A stretch of 64,000 nucleotides of DNA from Saccharothrix coeruleofusca (GCF_014648515.1 NZ_BMRG01000011.1:44706-108705); one strand, 5' to 3'; shown: positions 54,419 to 63,563, counted from the stretch's first letter. Program-made: numbers and translations. The notes: generated by a model not told the origin, from the letters alone.

Positions 54419-55384
54419 GTGAAGGTCGTCGTACTGGTGGGCGGGGTCGGCGGGGCGCGGTTCCTGGTGGGGCTCAAAGCCCTGCTCAGCGGACCCGAGC
54501 ACGAGATCACCGCGGTGGTGAACACGGGTGATGACGTGTGGATGCACGGGTTGCGGATCTGTCCGGACCTGGACACCTGCATGTACACCCTGGGTGGGGG
54601 CATCGACGCCGAGCGCGGCTGGGGTCGGGCGGGCGAGACGTGGGCGGTGAAGGAGGAGCTGGCCGCCTACGGCGCCGAGCCGACGTGGTTCGGGCTGGGC
54701 GACCGGGACGTGGCCACGCACCTGATCCGCACCCGGATGCTGAACGCGGGCTACCCGCTGTCGGCGGTGACCGAGGCGCTGTGCGACCGCTGGCAGCCCG
54801 GCGTGCGGCTGCTGCCGATGTCCGACGACCGGGTGGAGACCCACGTGGTCGTGGAGACCGACGGCCAGACGCGGGCCATCCACTTCCAGGAGTGGTGGGT
54901 GCGCCACCGCGCGGCGCTGGCGGCGCGCTCGTTCGCCTCGGTCGGAGCGGACAAGGCCGCCCCCGCGCCGGGCGTGCTGGACGCGATCGCCGGGGCGGAC
55001 GCGGTGCTGCTGGCCCCGTCCAACCCGGTGGTGAGCGTGGGCACCATCCTGGCCGTGCCGGGGTTGCGCGAGGCGCTGCGCAAGACCGAGGCGGACGTGG
55101 TCGGGCTGTCGCCGATCGTCGGCGGCAAGCCGCTGCGCGGGATGGCCGACGCCTGCCTGACCGCGATCGGCGTGGAGACCTCGGCCCAGGCCGTCGGGCG
55201 CTACTACGGCTCGCGCAAGACCTCGGACACGGGCATCCTGGACGCGTGGCTGGTGCACACCGGCGACCGCTGCGACGTGCCCGGCGTGGCGGTGCGGGCG
55301 GTGCCGCTGCTGATGTCCGATGTGGACGCCACCGCGGAGATGGCGCGGGTGGCGCTGGAGATGGCCGGTATCGACGTTGGCTGA
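54419..55384 (+). CDS. fbiA: Phosphoenolpyruvyl/2-phospholactate transferase FbiA (CofD)
   Basis: A 321-residue enzyme joining an activated three-carbon phosphate to the riboflavin derivative Fo, giving (dehydro-)F420-0. CofD signatures are [22 protein letters not shown] at the start, [27 protein letters not shown] (Fo/GDP site), [15 protein letters not shown] and [17 protein letters not shown] 54419 begins exactly at the conserved domain; an in-frame ATG 18 bases upstream is possible. The F420 pathway is cytosolic. It overlaps fbiB by eight bases, as in mycobacteria. Confidence 0.96.
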   Translation: MKVVVLVGGVGGARFLVGLKALLSGPEHEITAVVNTGDDVWMHGLRICPDLDTCMYTLGGGIDAERGWGRAGETWAVKEELAAYGAEPTWFGLGDRDVATHLIRTRMLNAGYPLSAVTEALCDRWQPGVRLLPMSDDRVETHVVVETDGQTRAIHFQEWWVRHRAALAARSFASVGADKAAPAPGVLDAIAGADAVLLAPSNPVVSVGTILAVPGLREALRKTEADVVGLSPIVGGKPLRGMADACLTAIGVETSAQAVGRYYGSRKTSDTGILDAWLVHTGDRCDVPGVAVRAVPLLMSDVDATAEMARVALEMAGIDVG

Positions 55385-56705
55385 CCACGCGGCCCCCGAG
55401 CCGATCGAGCTGATCCCGGTCACCGGGTTGCCGGAGTTCCGCCCCGGCGACGACCTGGCGGGCGCGATCGCGTCCGCCGCGCCGTGGCTGCGCGAGGGCG
55501 ACGTGGTCGTGGTGACCAGCAAAGTCCTGTCCAAAGTGGAGGGACGGCTGATCGGCGTGCCCGCCGACCCCGAGGCGCGCGACGCGGTGCGCAGGCGGTG
55601 GGTGGAGGCCGAGGCGGTGCGGGTGCTGGCCCGCCGGGGCCGGACGCTGATCACCGAGAACAAGCTCGGCATCGTGCAGGCGGCCTCCGGCGTGGACGCC
55701 TCCAACGTCGCGGGCGACGAGATCGCGCTGCTGCCGGTGGACCCGGACGGCTCGGCGGCGGCGCTGCGGGAGCGGCTGCGCGCCCTGCTGGGCGTGACGA
55801 CGGCCGTGGTGGTCACCGACACGATGGGCCGCGCGTGGCGGGTCGGCCAGACCGACGCCGCGATCGGCGCGGCCGGGCTGGCGGTGCTGCACCGGTACGC
55901 GGGCTCGGTGGACCGGCAGGGCAACCCGCTGGTGGTCACCGAGGTGGCCGTGGCCGACGAGGTCGCCGCCGCCGCGGACCTGGTCAAGGGCAAGCTCGGC
56001 GGGGTGCCGGTGGCGGTCGTGCGCGGCCTGCCGGTGGTCGACGACGGGTCGACGGCGCGGGAGCTGGCCCGGCCGGTCGAGGACGACCTGTTCCGGCTGG
56101 GCACGGCGGAGGCGGTGGCCCAGGGCCGGGCCGAGGCGGTGCTGCTGCGGCGCTCGGTGCGGTCGTTCTCCGCCGAGCCGGTGGACCTGGCGGCGGTGCG
56201 CCGGGCGGTCGGGGCGGCGTTGACCGCGCCCGCCCCGCACCACACCCGGCCGGTGCGGTTCGTGCTGCCGCGCGAGCGGCGGACGGCGCTGCTGGACGCC
56301 ATGCGGGAGCGCTGGGAGGCCGACCTGCGGGCGGACGGGCTGGACGAGGCCGCGGTGGCCCGGCGGGTGGCGCGCGGGGACTTCCTGCGGACCGCGCCGG
56401 AGATCGTGCTGCCGTTCCTGGAGCGCACCGGCGCGCACAGCTACCCCGACGAGCGGCGCTCGTCGGCCGAGCGGACCATGTTCACCATCGCGGGCGGCGC
56501 GGCCGTGCAGGGGCTGCTGGTGGCGCTGGCCGCCGAGGGCCTGGGGTCGTGCTGGGTGTCCTCGACGATCTTCTGCGCCGACGTGGTGCGCGCGGTGCTG
56601 GAGCTGCCCGAGTCGTGGGAGCCGCTGGGCGCGGTGGCGGTCGGCCACCCGACCGAGCCGCTGGCGCCCCGCCCGCCGGTGGACGGGGGGCTGGTGGAGC
56701 TGTGA
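55377..56705 (+). CDS. fbiB: Bifunctional F420 gamma-glutamyl ligase / dehydro-F420 reductase FbiB
   Basis: 442 residues, the two-domain actinobacterial FbiB. The N-terminal CofE domain ([62 protein letters not shown]) adds glutamates to F420. The C-terminal nitroreductase-like FMN domain ([50 protein letters not shown]) reduces dehydro-F420-0. TTG 55377 is inferred as start: it lies 8 nt inside the end of fbiA and gives the family length. GTG 55320 is open but far upstream in fbiA. Confidence 0.93.
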   Translation: MADHAAPEPIELIPVTGLPEFRPGDDLAGAIASAAPWLREGDVVVVTSKVLSKVEGRLIGVPADPEARDAVRRRWVEAEAVRVLARRGRTLITENKLGIVQAASGVDASNVAGDEIALLPVDPDGSAAALRERLRALLGVTTAVVVTDTMGRAWRVGQTDAAIGAAGLAVLHRYAGSVDRQGNPLVVTEVAVADEVAAAADLVKGKLGGVPVAVVRGLPVVDDGSTARELARPVEDDLFRLGTAEAVAQGRAEAVLLRRSVRSFSAEPVDLAAVRRAVGAALTAPAPHHTRPVRFVLPRERRTALLDAMRERWEADLRADGLDEAAVARRVARGDFLRTAPEIVLPFLERTGAHSYPDERRSSAERTMFTIAGGAAVQGLLVALAAEGLGSCWVSSTIFCADVVRAVLELPESWEPLGAVAVGHPTEPLAPRPPVDGGLVEL

Positions 56706-57244
56706 GCCTGCACGACGACGTGGTCGCCGCGCTGCGCGGCTGGCCGGGGCCGCAGCACGCGCTGCGCGAGGCGTACCTGGGGTTCCTGGCCGCCAGGCAG
56801 GACGCCTGCGAGCGCTCCTGCGTCCCCGGCCACATCACCGCCTCCGCGCTGGTGCTGGACTCGACCGGCACGCGGGCGCTGCTGACCCTGCACCCCAGGG
56901 TGGGCCGGTGGCTGCAGCTGGGCGGCCACTGCGAGCCGTCGGACCGGACGCTGGCGGGCGCGGCCCTGCGCGAGGCCACCGAGGAGTCCGGCATCGAGGG
57001 GCTGCGGATCGACCCCGTGCCGGTGCACCTGGACGTGCACCCGATCACGTGCTCGCTGGGCGTGCCGACCCGGCACTTCGACGTGCGCTTCGTGGTGCGC
57101 GCCCCGGCCGGGGCCGAGCCGGTGCGCAGCGCCGAGTCCGACGACCTGCGCTGGTGGCCGCTGGACGCGCTGCCGCCGGACACCGACGACCTGGCGCCGC
57201 TGGTCCGAGCGGCCCGTCAGCAGGCCACCTGGACGGCCCTCTAG
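56702..57244 (+). CDS. NUDIX hydrolase
   Basis: A 180-residue Nudix protein. The catalytic box reads [25 protein letters not shown], matching Gx5Ex7REUxEExGU. Flanking strands ([27 protein letters not shown]) and [25 protein letters not shown] also fit. The substrate, a nucleoside diphosphate linked to another moiety, is unknown. Its GTG overlaps the fbiB stop (GTGA), so it is made with fbiAB; a role in cleaning up F420 precursors is only a guess. It ends four bases inside the convergent glycosylase gene. Confidence 0.9.
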   Translation: MSLHDDVVAALRGWPGPQHALREAYLGFLAARQDACERSCVPGHITASALVLDSTGTRALLTLHPRVGRWLQLGGHCEPSDRTLAGAALREATEESGIEGLRIDPVPVHLDVHPITCSLGVPTRHFDVRFVVRAPAGAEPVRSAESDDLRWWPLDALPPDTDDLAPLVRAARQQATWTAL

Positions 57245-58140
57245 ATGGCCCGGTAGTCGCGCGCCGCGAACCGGGGGCCGAAGCGGGGTTTGCGCACGCC
57301 CGAGGCCAGCAGGTAGCGCACCGCCCGGTGCCGCTGCGGCGCGCACGGGGCCAGCAGCTCGGCCATCCCGTCGTCGTCGACCGGCTCGCCCACCAGCGCC
57401 CACCCGACGTGCGCGGCGAGGTGGTAGTCGCCGAAGCTGACCGCGTCCGGGTCGCCCCACACCCGCTGCGCCACCTCGGCGGCGGTCCACGGCCCGACGC
57501 CGGGCACCTTGCACAGCAGCGCCCGGCCCGGCTCGCCCTTCAGGTCCGCCGCGTTCTCCAGGCGGTGGGCGACCTGCGCCGCCGCGACCAGGGCGCGCCT
57601 GCGCCCGCCGTCCACGCCCGCCTTGTGCCACTGCCAGTCGGTGATGCCCAGCACCGCGCGGGGCGTCGGCGGCACCCGCATCCCGGCGGGCGCGGGCCCC
57701 GGCGCGGGCAGGCCGAACCGCAGGCACAGCTGCCGGTAGGAGCGGTGCGCCTCGGTGCCGGTGACCTTCTGCTCCAGCACCGACGGCAGCAGCGCGTCCC
57801 AGACCCGGCCGGTCGCGCCCAGCCGGATGCCCGGCCTGCGCCGCCTGCTCTCCGCGATCAGCGGGTGGTGCGGCCGGAACGCCGAATCGTCGTCCAAGCC
57901 GCCCAGCAGCGCGGGCAGCCCGTCCAGCAGCCACCGCGCGCCGTCACCCCACGCCTGACCCTCGACCTCATCGCCGGGGCGGCGCAGGCGCAGCGTCCCC
58001 GGCCCGGCCGGGGTGTTCGCGGTCAGCCACACCGCGCCGTCCGCGTCGAGCTGGAACGACGGGTCGCCCGGCCCCCGGCGCAGCGGGGCCAGCACCGCGC
58101 CGAGGTCCAGCGCGAACGGTGGCCGCCAGGTCCTAGACAT
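57241..58140 (-). CDS. AlkA-type DNA glycosylase of the HhH-GPD superfamily
   Basis: A 299-residue DNA-3-methyladenine glycosylase family 2 protein. The helix-hairpin-helix is CKVPGVGPWTAAEVAQRVWGDPD and the catalytic-region aspartate is in VSFGDYHLAAHVGW. An N-terminal TBP-like strand region (FALDLGAVLAPLRRGPGDPSFQ) and the VWDALLPSVLEQKVTGTEAHRSY helix fit. It excises alkylated bases. It begins 8 bases inside the end of the manC-type gene and is cotranscribed with it. Confidence 0.85.
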   Translation of the reverse strand: MSRTWRPPFALDLGAVLAPLRRGPGDPSFQLDADGAVWLTANTPAGPGTLRLRRPGDEVEGQAWGDGARWLLDGLPALLGGLDDDSAFRPHHPLIAESRRRRPGIRLGATGRVWDALLPSVLEQKVTGTEAHRSYRQLCLRFGLPAPGPAPAGMRVPPTPRAVLGITDWQWHKAGVDGGRRRALVAAAQVAHRLENAADLKGEPGRALLCKVPGVGPWTAAEVAQRVWGDPDAVSFGDYHLAAHVGWALVGEPVDDDGMAELLAPCAPQRHRAVRYLLASGVRKPRFGPRFAARDYRAI

Positions 58141-59212
58141 CGGTGGAGAACCGCACCCCCGCCTCCGGCAGCACCACCCCCGGCCACACCCGCGCCCCGT
58201 GCCGCAGCTCGCACCGCGCGCCGATCACCGCGCCGTCGCCGATCACCGCGTCGGAGACCACCGCACCGGCCTGGACCAGCGCGTTGGCCCCCAGCACGCT
58301 GCGCTCCACGCGCGCGCCCTCGCCGACCACCGCGCCGTCGAACAGCACCGAGCCCTCGACCACCGCGCCCCCGGCCACGGTGCAGCCCGCGCCGACCGTC
58401 GTGCCGCCGGACAGCGTCGCGCCCTCGTCGACCGACGCGCCCGCCAGCACCAGCGCCTCGCCGGTGCCCTCCGCCAGCGCGGCCGACGGGGCGATGCCGC
58501 GCACCAGGTCCGCCGAGCCCTTCACGAACGCCGCGGGCGTGCCCAGGTCCAGCCAGTACGAGGCGTCCACGTGGCCCTGCAGCCGCGCGCCCGCGGCGAG
58601 CAGGCCGGGGAAGGTCTCGCGCTCCACCGACACCGGCCGCCCCTGCGGGATGGCCTCGACCACCTCGCGGCGGAACACGTAGCAGCCCGCGTTGATCTGG
58701 TCGGTCGGCGGGTTCTCGGTCTTCTCCAGGAACGCGGTGACCCGGCCGTCCTCGTCGGTGGGCACGCAGCCGAACCGGCGCGGGTCGTCCACCTTGACCA
58801 GGTGCAGCGTCACGTCCGCCCGCGCCTGCCGGTGGGTGGTGAGCACCCCGCGCAGGTCCACACCGGACAGGATGTCGCCGTTGAACACCATCACGTCCGG
58901 CTCGCGCAGCTTGTGGGCCACGTTGCGGATCGCGCCCGCGGTGTCCAGCGGCTCGTCCTCCACCACGTACTCCAGCTCCAGCCCCAGCCCGGAGCCGTCG
59001 CCGAAGTGCTCCTGGAACACCTCGGCCTTGTACGACGTGCCGAGCACCACGTGTGTGATGCCCGCCTCCCGGATGCGCGACAGCAGGTGGGTGAGGAACG
59101 GCACCCCGGCGGTCGGCAGCATGGGCTTGGGGGCGGACAGGGTCAGTGGGCGCAGCCGGGTTCCCTTGCCCCCGACCAGAACCACCGCCTCCGCTCCTTG
59201 CGGCTCCGACAT
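58133..59212 (-). CDS. manC: Mannose-1-phosphate guanylyltransferase-type nucleotidyltransferase
   Basis: 359 residues. The N-terminal nucleotidyltransferase domain has EAVVLVGGKGTRLRPLTLSAPKPMLPTAGVPF (G-G-x-G-T-R-L and KP signature) and VMVFNGDILSG; ENPPTDQINAGCYVF follows. The C-terminal part is a left-handed beta-helix of hexapeptide repeats (VDEGATLSGGTTVGAGCTVAGGAVVEGSVLFDGAVVGEGARVERSVLG). Position and family match M. tuberculosis Rv3264c, a GDP-mannose pyrophosphorylase, completing the manA-manB pathway; a UDP- or dTDP-sugar activity cannot be excluded. GGAGGAGG lies before the ATG. Confidence 0.88.
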   Translation of the reverse strand: MSEPQGAEAVVLVGGKGTRLRPLTLSAPKPMLPTAGVPFLTHLLSRIREAGITHVVLGTSYKAEVFQEHFGDGSGLGLELEYVVEDEPLDTAGAIRNVAHKLREPDVMVFNGDILSGVDLRGVLTTHRQARADVTLHLVKVDDPRRFGCVPTDEDGRVTAFLEKTENPPTDQINAGCYVFRREVVEAIPQGRPVSVERETFPGLLAAGARLQGHVDASYWLDLGTPAAFVKGSADLVRGIAPSAALAEGTGEALVLAGASVDEGATLSGGTTVGAGCTVAGGAVVEGSVLFDGAVVGEGARVERSVLGANALVQAGAVVSDAVIGDGAVIGARCELRHGARVWPGVVLPEAGVRFSTDV

Positions 59213-59365
59213 GCCGTTTTTCCTCCTCCGCTTACTTCCGCCCGTGGATGCGAATACTCTGGCAGAAGTGCTCCGGCGGCGCGGGCGGTGGGCCCGTGTC
59301 GTCGAGCGCCCTCGATCGGCAACGCCGGCGCTCAGCCGGCCCAAGGCAACGCAGGAGAGATCCGG

Positions 59366-59770
59366 ATGGACCCCCGCGCTCGGGCCGACGCCGCACTCGC
59401 CCGTGCCCGCGCACGCGGCAACGTCGTGACGCCGGACAACATGACCTCGCCGATGGACTCCTCGGCGACCCAGCAGATCCCGCGCACCGTGGTCGACGCG
59501 GTGGACCCCCGGCGGGTCGACCCGGACTCGACCATGGTGCTGTCGTCGCAGGTCGCGGCCGGTCAGGCGGCTCCCCAGGCGCGGCCCCAGCAGCCGCCGC
59601 CCCCGCCCCAGCCGGTCCGCGAGCCCGAGCCGGAGCTGCGCGTCGCGCCGGGCCCGGTGCCCACCGTGCAGCAGGTGGCGGGCGGCAGGCCCTCGCTGGC
59701 CCAGCGCCTGTCCGGCGGCCAGGACCAGCAGCGTCCCCCCGGCCTGGCCAACCGCCTCAACGGCGACTGA
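59366..59770 (+). CDS. Proline-rich conserved hypothetical protein
   Basis: A 134-residue low-complexity protein. It has a basic-alanine start (MDPRARADAALARARARGN), a Ser/Thr region (VTPDNMTSPMDSSATQQIPRTVVDAVDPRRVDPDSTMVLSS), a run of Pro/Gln and a conserved-looking end (RPSLAQRLSGG, LANRLNGD). GCAGGAGAG provides a ribosome site before the ATG. Similar short disordered proteins occur at this place in actinobacteria. It has no signal peptide or membrane helix. Function unknown; it lies beside the nucleotidyltransferase gene, in the opposite direction. Confidence 0.7.
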   Translation: MDPRARADAALARARARGNVVTPDNMTSPMDSSATQQIPRTVVDAVDPRRVDPDSTMVLSSQVAAGQAAPQARPQQPPPPPQPVREPEPELRVAPGPVPTVQQVAGGRPSLAQRLSGGQDQQRPPGLANRLNGD

Positions 59771-59777
59771 CCTGGGC

Positions 59778-59919
59778 ACCGCGAGTCGAACGCTCAGGAC
59801 CCCCGAGTTCAACGCTCAGGGCGAAGATCACCCGTTCGTGCACCGCCTCGCGCGCCCGAACGACGAATTCACCCGACCCGAGCGTTCGACTCGCGGTACC
59901 TGAGCGTTCGACTCGCGGG
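59778..59919. repeat. Cluster of four CGAGTCGAACGCTC repeats
   Basis: Two copies point right (59778-59798 and 59802-59820) and two point left (59879-59900 and 59899-59919), so they can pair as a large hairpin around a 58-nt unique centre. They lie between a convergent pair of genes. The sequence is the arm of the composite repeats C, D and F, here without a core. Confidence 0.75.
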
Positions 59920-59924
59920 ACGGG

Positions 59925-59952
59925 GTCAGCGGCGGCGGGTCAGCGGCGGCGG
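59925..59952. repeat. 14-bp tandem duplication at the wbbL stop
   Basis: GTCAGCGGCGGCGG occurs twice head to tail. The second copy contains the wbbL stop codon (59940-59942). Confidence 0.7.
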
Positions 59953-60797
59953 GTGAGCAGGCGCAGGCGCAGGCCCAGCCCCAGCCGGACGGCCAGCAGC
60001 AGGGGGGCCCACTGCGGTCCCCGGTGCCGGTCGGCCAGGTAGCGGTAGGCGCTGCTGTGGTGGGCGGCCAGCATCCGGTTGGACGACTTGGCGGTCGACA
60101 CACCGCCGATGTGCACCACCTCGGCGTCGGGCACGTACACGTTCAGCCAGCCCGCGCGCGCGATCCGGTCGCCCAGGTCCACGTCCTCGAAGTACATGAA
60201 GTAGCGGGGGTCGAACCCGTTGACCGAGTCGAACGCCTCGCGCCGCAGCAGCAGGCACGACCCGGACAGCCACCCGGCGGTGCGCTCGCCGATCTCCGCG
60301 CCCTCCTGCCGGTACTCGCGGGTCCACGGGTTGCCCGGCCACACCTTGCCGAACACCGCGTGCCCCAGGCCCCGGCCGAGCGAGGGCTGCAGCCGCGCCG
60401 ACGGGTAGACCTCGCCGTTGGGCTCGCGGATCAGCGGCCCGAACGCGCCGCCCCTCGGCCACCGCTTGGTGGCGGCCAGCAGCGCGTCGAGGCTGCCCTC
60501 GCCCCATTCCAGGTCGGGGTTGGCCACGACCACCCAGCCGTACTCCGGCCCCAGCTCGGCGACGCCGCGGTTGGCCCCCGCCCCGTAGCCGAGGTTGCCC
60601 CCGGTGGGCAGGAACACCACGTTGTCCGCCGACGCCGCCGCGCGCTCCGGCGCGCCGTCGGTGGAGCCGTTGTCGGCCAGCACGACCCGGACCTGGCGGG
60701 TGGTCGCCCTGGTCAGCGTCGCCAGGAACCGGTCGAGGGTCTCCCCCGGCGAGTAGGTGACGGTGACCACCGCCAGCTCGTCTCCGTAGCGCGTCAC
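59940..60797 (-). CDS. wbbL: Rhamnosyltransferase WbbL (GT2)
   Basis: 285 residues (288 if started at GTG 60806). It adds rhamnose to decaprenyl-PP-GlcNAc to build the arabinogalactan linker. GT2 motifs are AVVTVTYSPGETLDRFLATL, VVLADNGSTDGAPERAA, VVVANPDLEWGEG, the acceptor loop AGWLSGSCLLLRREAF and YFMYFEDVDLGDRIARAGW. It matches Rv3265c, next to the nucleotidyltransferase gene. GTG 60797 is favoured because a minus-strand TAGGGT box (60810-60805), formed partly by the upstream gene's stop codon, is 7 nt away. Confidence 0.9.
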   Translation of the reverse strand: MTRYGDELAVVTVTYSPGETLDRFLATLTRATTRQVRVVLADNGSTDGAPERAAASADNVVFLPTGGNLGYGAGANRGVAELGPEYGWVVVANPDLEWGEGSLDALLAATKRWPRGGAFGPLIREPNGEVYPSARLQPSLGRGLGHAVFGKVWPGNPWTREYRQEGAEIGERTAGWLSGSCLLLRREAFDSVNGFDPRYFMYFEDVDLGDRIARAGWLNVYVPDAEVVHIGGVSTAKSSNRMLAAHHSSAYRYLADRHRGPQWAPLLLAVRLGLGLRLRLLTRRR

Positions 60798-60807
60798 GCG
60801 CGCCACC

Positions 60808-61251
60808 CTAGTGGTGGTGGACGTGGTGCATCACCGCGTGGCCCTTGCCCCGCGCGATGAGCCACCGGTTCACCGGCACGGTCAGCGCGAACGCCACCGC
60901 CAGCGAGAAGGCCAGCGCGCCCCAGAACAGCGCGGCGGTCAGCCCCGCCGCCATCGCGCCGGGCACGATCAGCATGATCGTGTTGTCCACGACCTCCATC
61001 ACCGCGATGGACACCGTGTCGGCGGCCAGCGCCAGCTTGACCGCCGCGGCGAAGCCGACGCCCGCCTTGAGCACGCCGCGCAGCGTGAGGGCGTAGCCGA
61101 ACAGGAACGCCAGCGCCACCGCGAGGACCACGGTCCCCCAGGCGGGCAGCCCGAGCCAGGTGCCGATGACCATGCCGAGCACTTCGCCGATGGCGCACCC
61201 GGTGAGGCAGTGCAACGTGGCGGACACCGCCGCCGACCAGTTCCCTCTCAC
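60808..61251 (-). CDS. DUF4396 membrane protein with histidine-rich tail
   Basis: 147 residues with four or more membrane helices (LHCLTGCAIGEVLGMVIGTWL, VVLAVALAFLFGYALTL, TIMLIVPGAMAAGLTAALFWGALAFSLAVAFALTVPVNRW). The GCxIGE motif and VDNTxM are typical of DUF4396. The tail ends HAVMHHVHHH, a candidate metal-binding cluster. GTG 61251 is chosen since a TATGTT -10 box is 6 nt away; the open frame upstream runs through an operator. A CsoR-type palindrome covers that promoter, suggesting a copper-related role (inference). It sits one base before wbbL's first possible start. Confidence 0.85.
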   Translation of the reverse strand: MRGNWSAAVSATLHCLTGCAIGEVLGMVIGTWLGLPAWGTVVLAVALAFLFGYALTLRGVLKAGVGFAAAVKLALAADTVSIAVMEVVDNTIMLIVPGAMAAGLTAALFWGALAFSLAVAFALTVPVNRWLIARGKGHAVMHHVHHH

Positions 61252-61257
61252 ACCGAC

Positions 61258-61278
61258 AACATACCCCCAGGGGGTATG
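61258..61278 (-). promoter_or_regulatory. CsoR-type palindromic operator over a leaderless promoter
   Basis: CATACCCCC-A-GGGGGTATG (61260-61278) is a perfect 9-bp inverted repeat around one base, the form of CsoR copper-sensor operators (TACCCCC..GGGGGTA). The minus-strand -10 TATGTT (61263-61258) overlaps its edge and lies 6 nt before GTG 61251, so a bound repressor would block transcription. Confidence 0.75.
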
Positions 61279-61318
61279 CAGAAGGCAAGCGGGATCACTC
61301 GATCGACGCCTCAAGGGT

Positions 61319-62485
61319 TCAGCGGCGGTACGTCCGCGCCGCCCGCTCGTAGGCCAGCCGGTGCCGCGCCGCCGAGGTGGCCCAGGAGAAGTCCTTGGCC
61401 CGCACCAGCGCCGCCGCCGCCAGCGCGTCGCGCCGCGCCGGGTCGTCCAGCAGCTCGGTCAGCGCCGCGGCGATGTCGCCCGCGCCCACCCCGCAGTAGG
61501 CCACCGCGTCGCCGCCGACCTCGGGCAGGCTCAGCCGCCGGGTGGTCAGCACCGCCGCCCCGCAGGCCATCGCCTCCAGCACGGGCAGCCCGAAGCCCTC
61601 CCCCAGCGACGGGTAGGCCACCAGCTCCGCCCCGCCGAGGAACCCGGCCAGCTGCTCGAACGGCAGGTACCCGGCCCGGATCACGCGCACCCGGTGCGGC
61701 ACCGCGTCCAGCGCCCGCTCCACCTGCCCGTCCCACCCCGGCTGCCCGGCCAGCACCAGCGCGGGCGGGTTCGCCCGGCCCCGGCACGCCTGCGCGAAGC
61801 CGCGGATCAGCGCGGGCACGTTCTTGCGCGGCTCCAGCGCCCCGAGGAACGCCACGTACGGCGTGCTGCCCAGGCGCAGCGTCGCGCGGACGGCCGCGAC
61901 CTCCTCCGGCGTCGGCGGGTGGAACCGCTCGGTGTCCACGCCGTGCTGGGCGATGTGCAGCATCCGCCGGTCCGCCCCCGCCACCCGCGTCAGCTCATCG
62001 GCGGTCGCCCGACTGGGGACCACGCACAGCGCGGCCCGGCGCAGCGAGGCGCGGGTCCAGGCGCGGAAGAAGCGGGCCTTGACCGACGAGTGCAGCACCG
62101 GGTCGGTGAAGAAGGTGGCGTCGTGCAGCGTCACCACCGACGCCGTGCGGTTGGCCAGCGGCACGGTGTAGTGCGGCGAGTGCACCACCTGCACGCCCAA
62201 CCGGGCGGCCAGGCGCGGCAGGGACGTCTGCTCCCAGGTCAGCCGGGCCGTCCGGGTGGCCACCGCGTCGGCCGCGGGCACCACCCGCGACCTGGGCGCC
62301 AGCGCTCCGTACAGCGCGGCGTCGCGCGGCTGGCACACCACGCTCAGCCTGGCCCCGTCGGCGTCCAGCGCCGCCACGAGCGAGTCCACGTACCGCCCGA
62401 CACCACCGCGGTCGGCTGGGACGGCAGTGGCGTCAATCAGCACAGCGGGTTCGACGGGTGACACGCGGTGCAGCGTACGGCTCAC
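61319..62485 (-). CDS. GT4 family glycosyltransferase
   Basis: A 388-residue GT-B fold glycosyltransferase. The N-domain opens VLIDATAVPADRGGVGRYVDSLVAALDADG (the glycine loop for acceptor binding) and includes VVHSPHYTVPL. The C-domain has AFLGALEPRKNVPALIRGFAQA (donor phosphate contact) and YPSLGEGFGLPVLEAMACGAAVLTT, the E-x7-E nucleotide-sugar motif. It resembles mannosyltransferases acting on wall or exopolysaccharide. GTG 62485 is used. It is 37 bases downstream of a second GT4 gene on the same strand. Confidence 0.88.
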   Translation of the reverse strand: MSRTLHRVSPVEPAVLIDATAVPADRGGVGRYVDSLVAALDADGARLSVVCQPRDAALYGALAPRSRVVPAADAVATRTARLTWEQTSLPRLAARLGVQVVHSPHYTVPLANRTASVVTLHDATFFTDPVLHSSVKARFFRAWTRASLRRAALCVVPSRATADELTRVAGADRRMLHIAQHGVDTERFHPPTPEEVAAVRATLRLGSTPYVAFLGALEPRKNVPALIRGFAQACRGRANPPALVLAGQPGWDGQVERALDAVPHRVRVIRAGYLPFEQLAGFLGGAELVAYPSLGEGFGLPVLEAMACGAAVLTTRRLSLPEVGGDAVAYCGVGAGDIAAALTELLDDPARRDALAAAALVRAKDFSWATSAARHRLAYERAARTYRR

Positions 62486-62522
62486 GCCGGACCGGTTGTG
62501 CCGGATTCCGGTAACCGATGCG

Positions 62523-63557
62523 CTAACGGGTCACCCCCAGGTGTATCCCCCACACGGCGGACGCGGCATTCTCCCAGGTGAACCGCTCGGCGCGGCGGCG
62601 GCCCGCCTCGGCCATGCGACCGGCCTCACGCGGGTCGGCCAGCACCGAGCGCAGCGCGGCGGCCAGCGCGGCCCGGTCCCCGCGCGGCACCGCCACCCCC
62701 GCGCCGCCCGCCACCTCCACCAGCGCGGGCGCGTCGGAGTGCACCACCGGCACGCCCTGGGCCATCGCCTCCAGCAGCGGCAGCCCGAACCCCTCGGCCA
62801 GGCTGGGCGCGGCCAGCACCGCCGCCCGGCGCAGCACGAACGCCAGCTGGGCGTCGCTGAGCCTGCCCAGCAGCCGCACGTGCGGGGCGCGCAGCTCCAC
62901 CCCGCCCCACCCGCGCGGCCCGACCACCACCAGCGGCACGCCCACCTCGGCGGTGGCCCCGGCCAGCAGGTCGAACCCCTTGCGCGGCTCGACCGTGCCC
63001 ACGGCCAGCACGTACCGCTCGGGCACGTCCACCGGCTCCTCCGCGCCGAACGCCGTCACGCCGTGGCCGACGACGTGCACCGGAGCACCGACGGGCACCC
63101 GGCGGCGCAGGTCCTCCGCCACCGCCTCGGTCGGCACCACCAGCGCGGCGGCCCGGCTCGCGGCCCGGCTGATCACCCGCTGGTGCCATGCCGCGCCACG
63201 GGCGGTGAGCGTCTCGGGGTGGGTCCACGGCACGGTGTCGTGCACGGTGACCACGACCCGCCCGCGCGGCGGGGCCAGCGGCGTGGGGGCGTGCACCGCG
63301 TCGCCGCCCGGCCAGTACGGCACGCCGCGCTCCCAGGCGGCGATCAGCGCGCGGCGGGGCAGCGGCAGCACGCGCGGCCCCTCCACGCCGGGGATCACCG
63401 CCGCGCTCGGGTCGGCGTGCCTGCTCACCACGCCGGTCACGGTCCACCCGGCGGGGGCGGTGGCGGCCAGCGCGGCGGCCAGCTCGCGGGTGTAGCGGCC
63501 GGTCCCGCCGGGCACCGGGGCCAGCAACTGCTCGGTCAGCACAACGAGGTTGGGCAC
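62523..63557 (-). CDS. GT4 family glycosyltransferase
   Basis: 344 residues, paralogous in layout to the 61319 gene. The N-domain acceptor loop is LLAPVPGGTGRYTRELAAALAA, and the C-domain has LAVGTVEPRKGFDLLAGAT and APSLAEGFGLPLLEAMAQGVPVVHSD, the donor-binding ExxxxxxxE block. Its substrate is unknown, but the block of ManC, WbbL and three further GT genes suggests a cell-envelope glycan. It is divergent from the truncated GT2 gene with only 20 bases between the starts. Confidence 0.88.
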   Translation of the reverse strand: MPNLVVLTEQLLAPVPGGTGRYTRELAAALAATAPAGWTVTGVVSRHADPSAAVIPGVEGPRVLPLPRRALIAAWERGVPYWPGGDAVHAPTPLAPPRGRVVVTVHDTVPWTHPETLTARGAAWHQRVISRAASRAAALVVPTEAVAEDLRRRVPVGAPVHVVGHGVTAFGAEEPVDVPERYVLAVGTVEPRKGFDLLAGATAEVGVPLVVVGPRGWGGVELRAPHVRLLGRLSDAQLAFVLRRAAVLAAPSLAEGFGLPLLEAMAQGVPVVHSDAPALVEVAGGAGVAVPRGDRAALAAALRSVLADPREAGRMAEAGRRRAERFTWENAASAVWGIHLGVTR

Positions 63558-63563
63558 GTCGCG

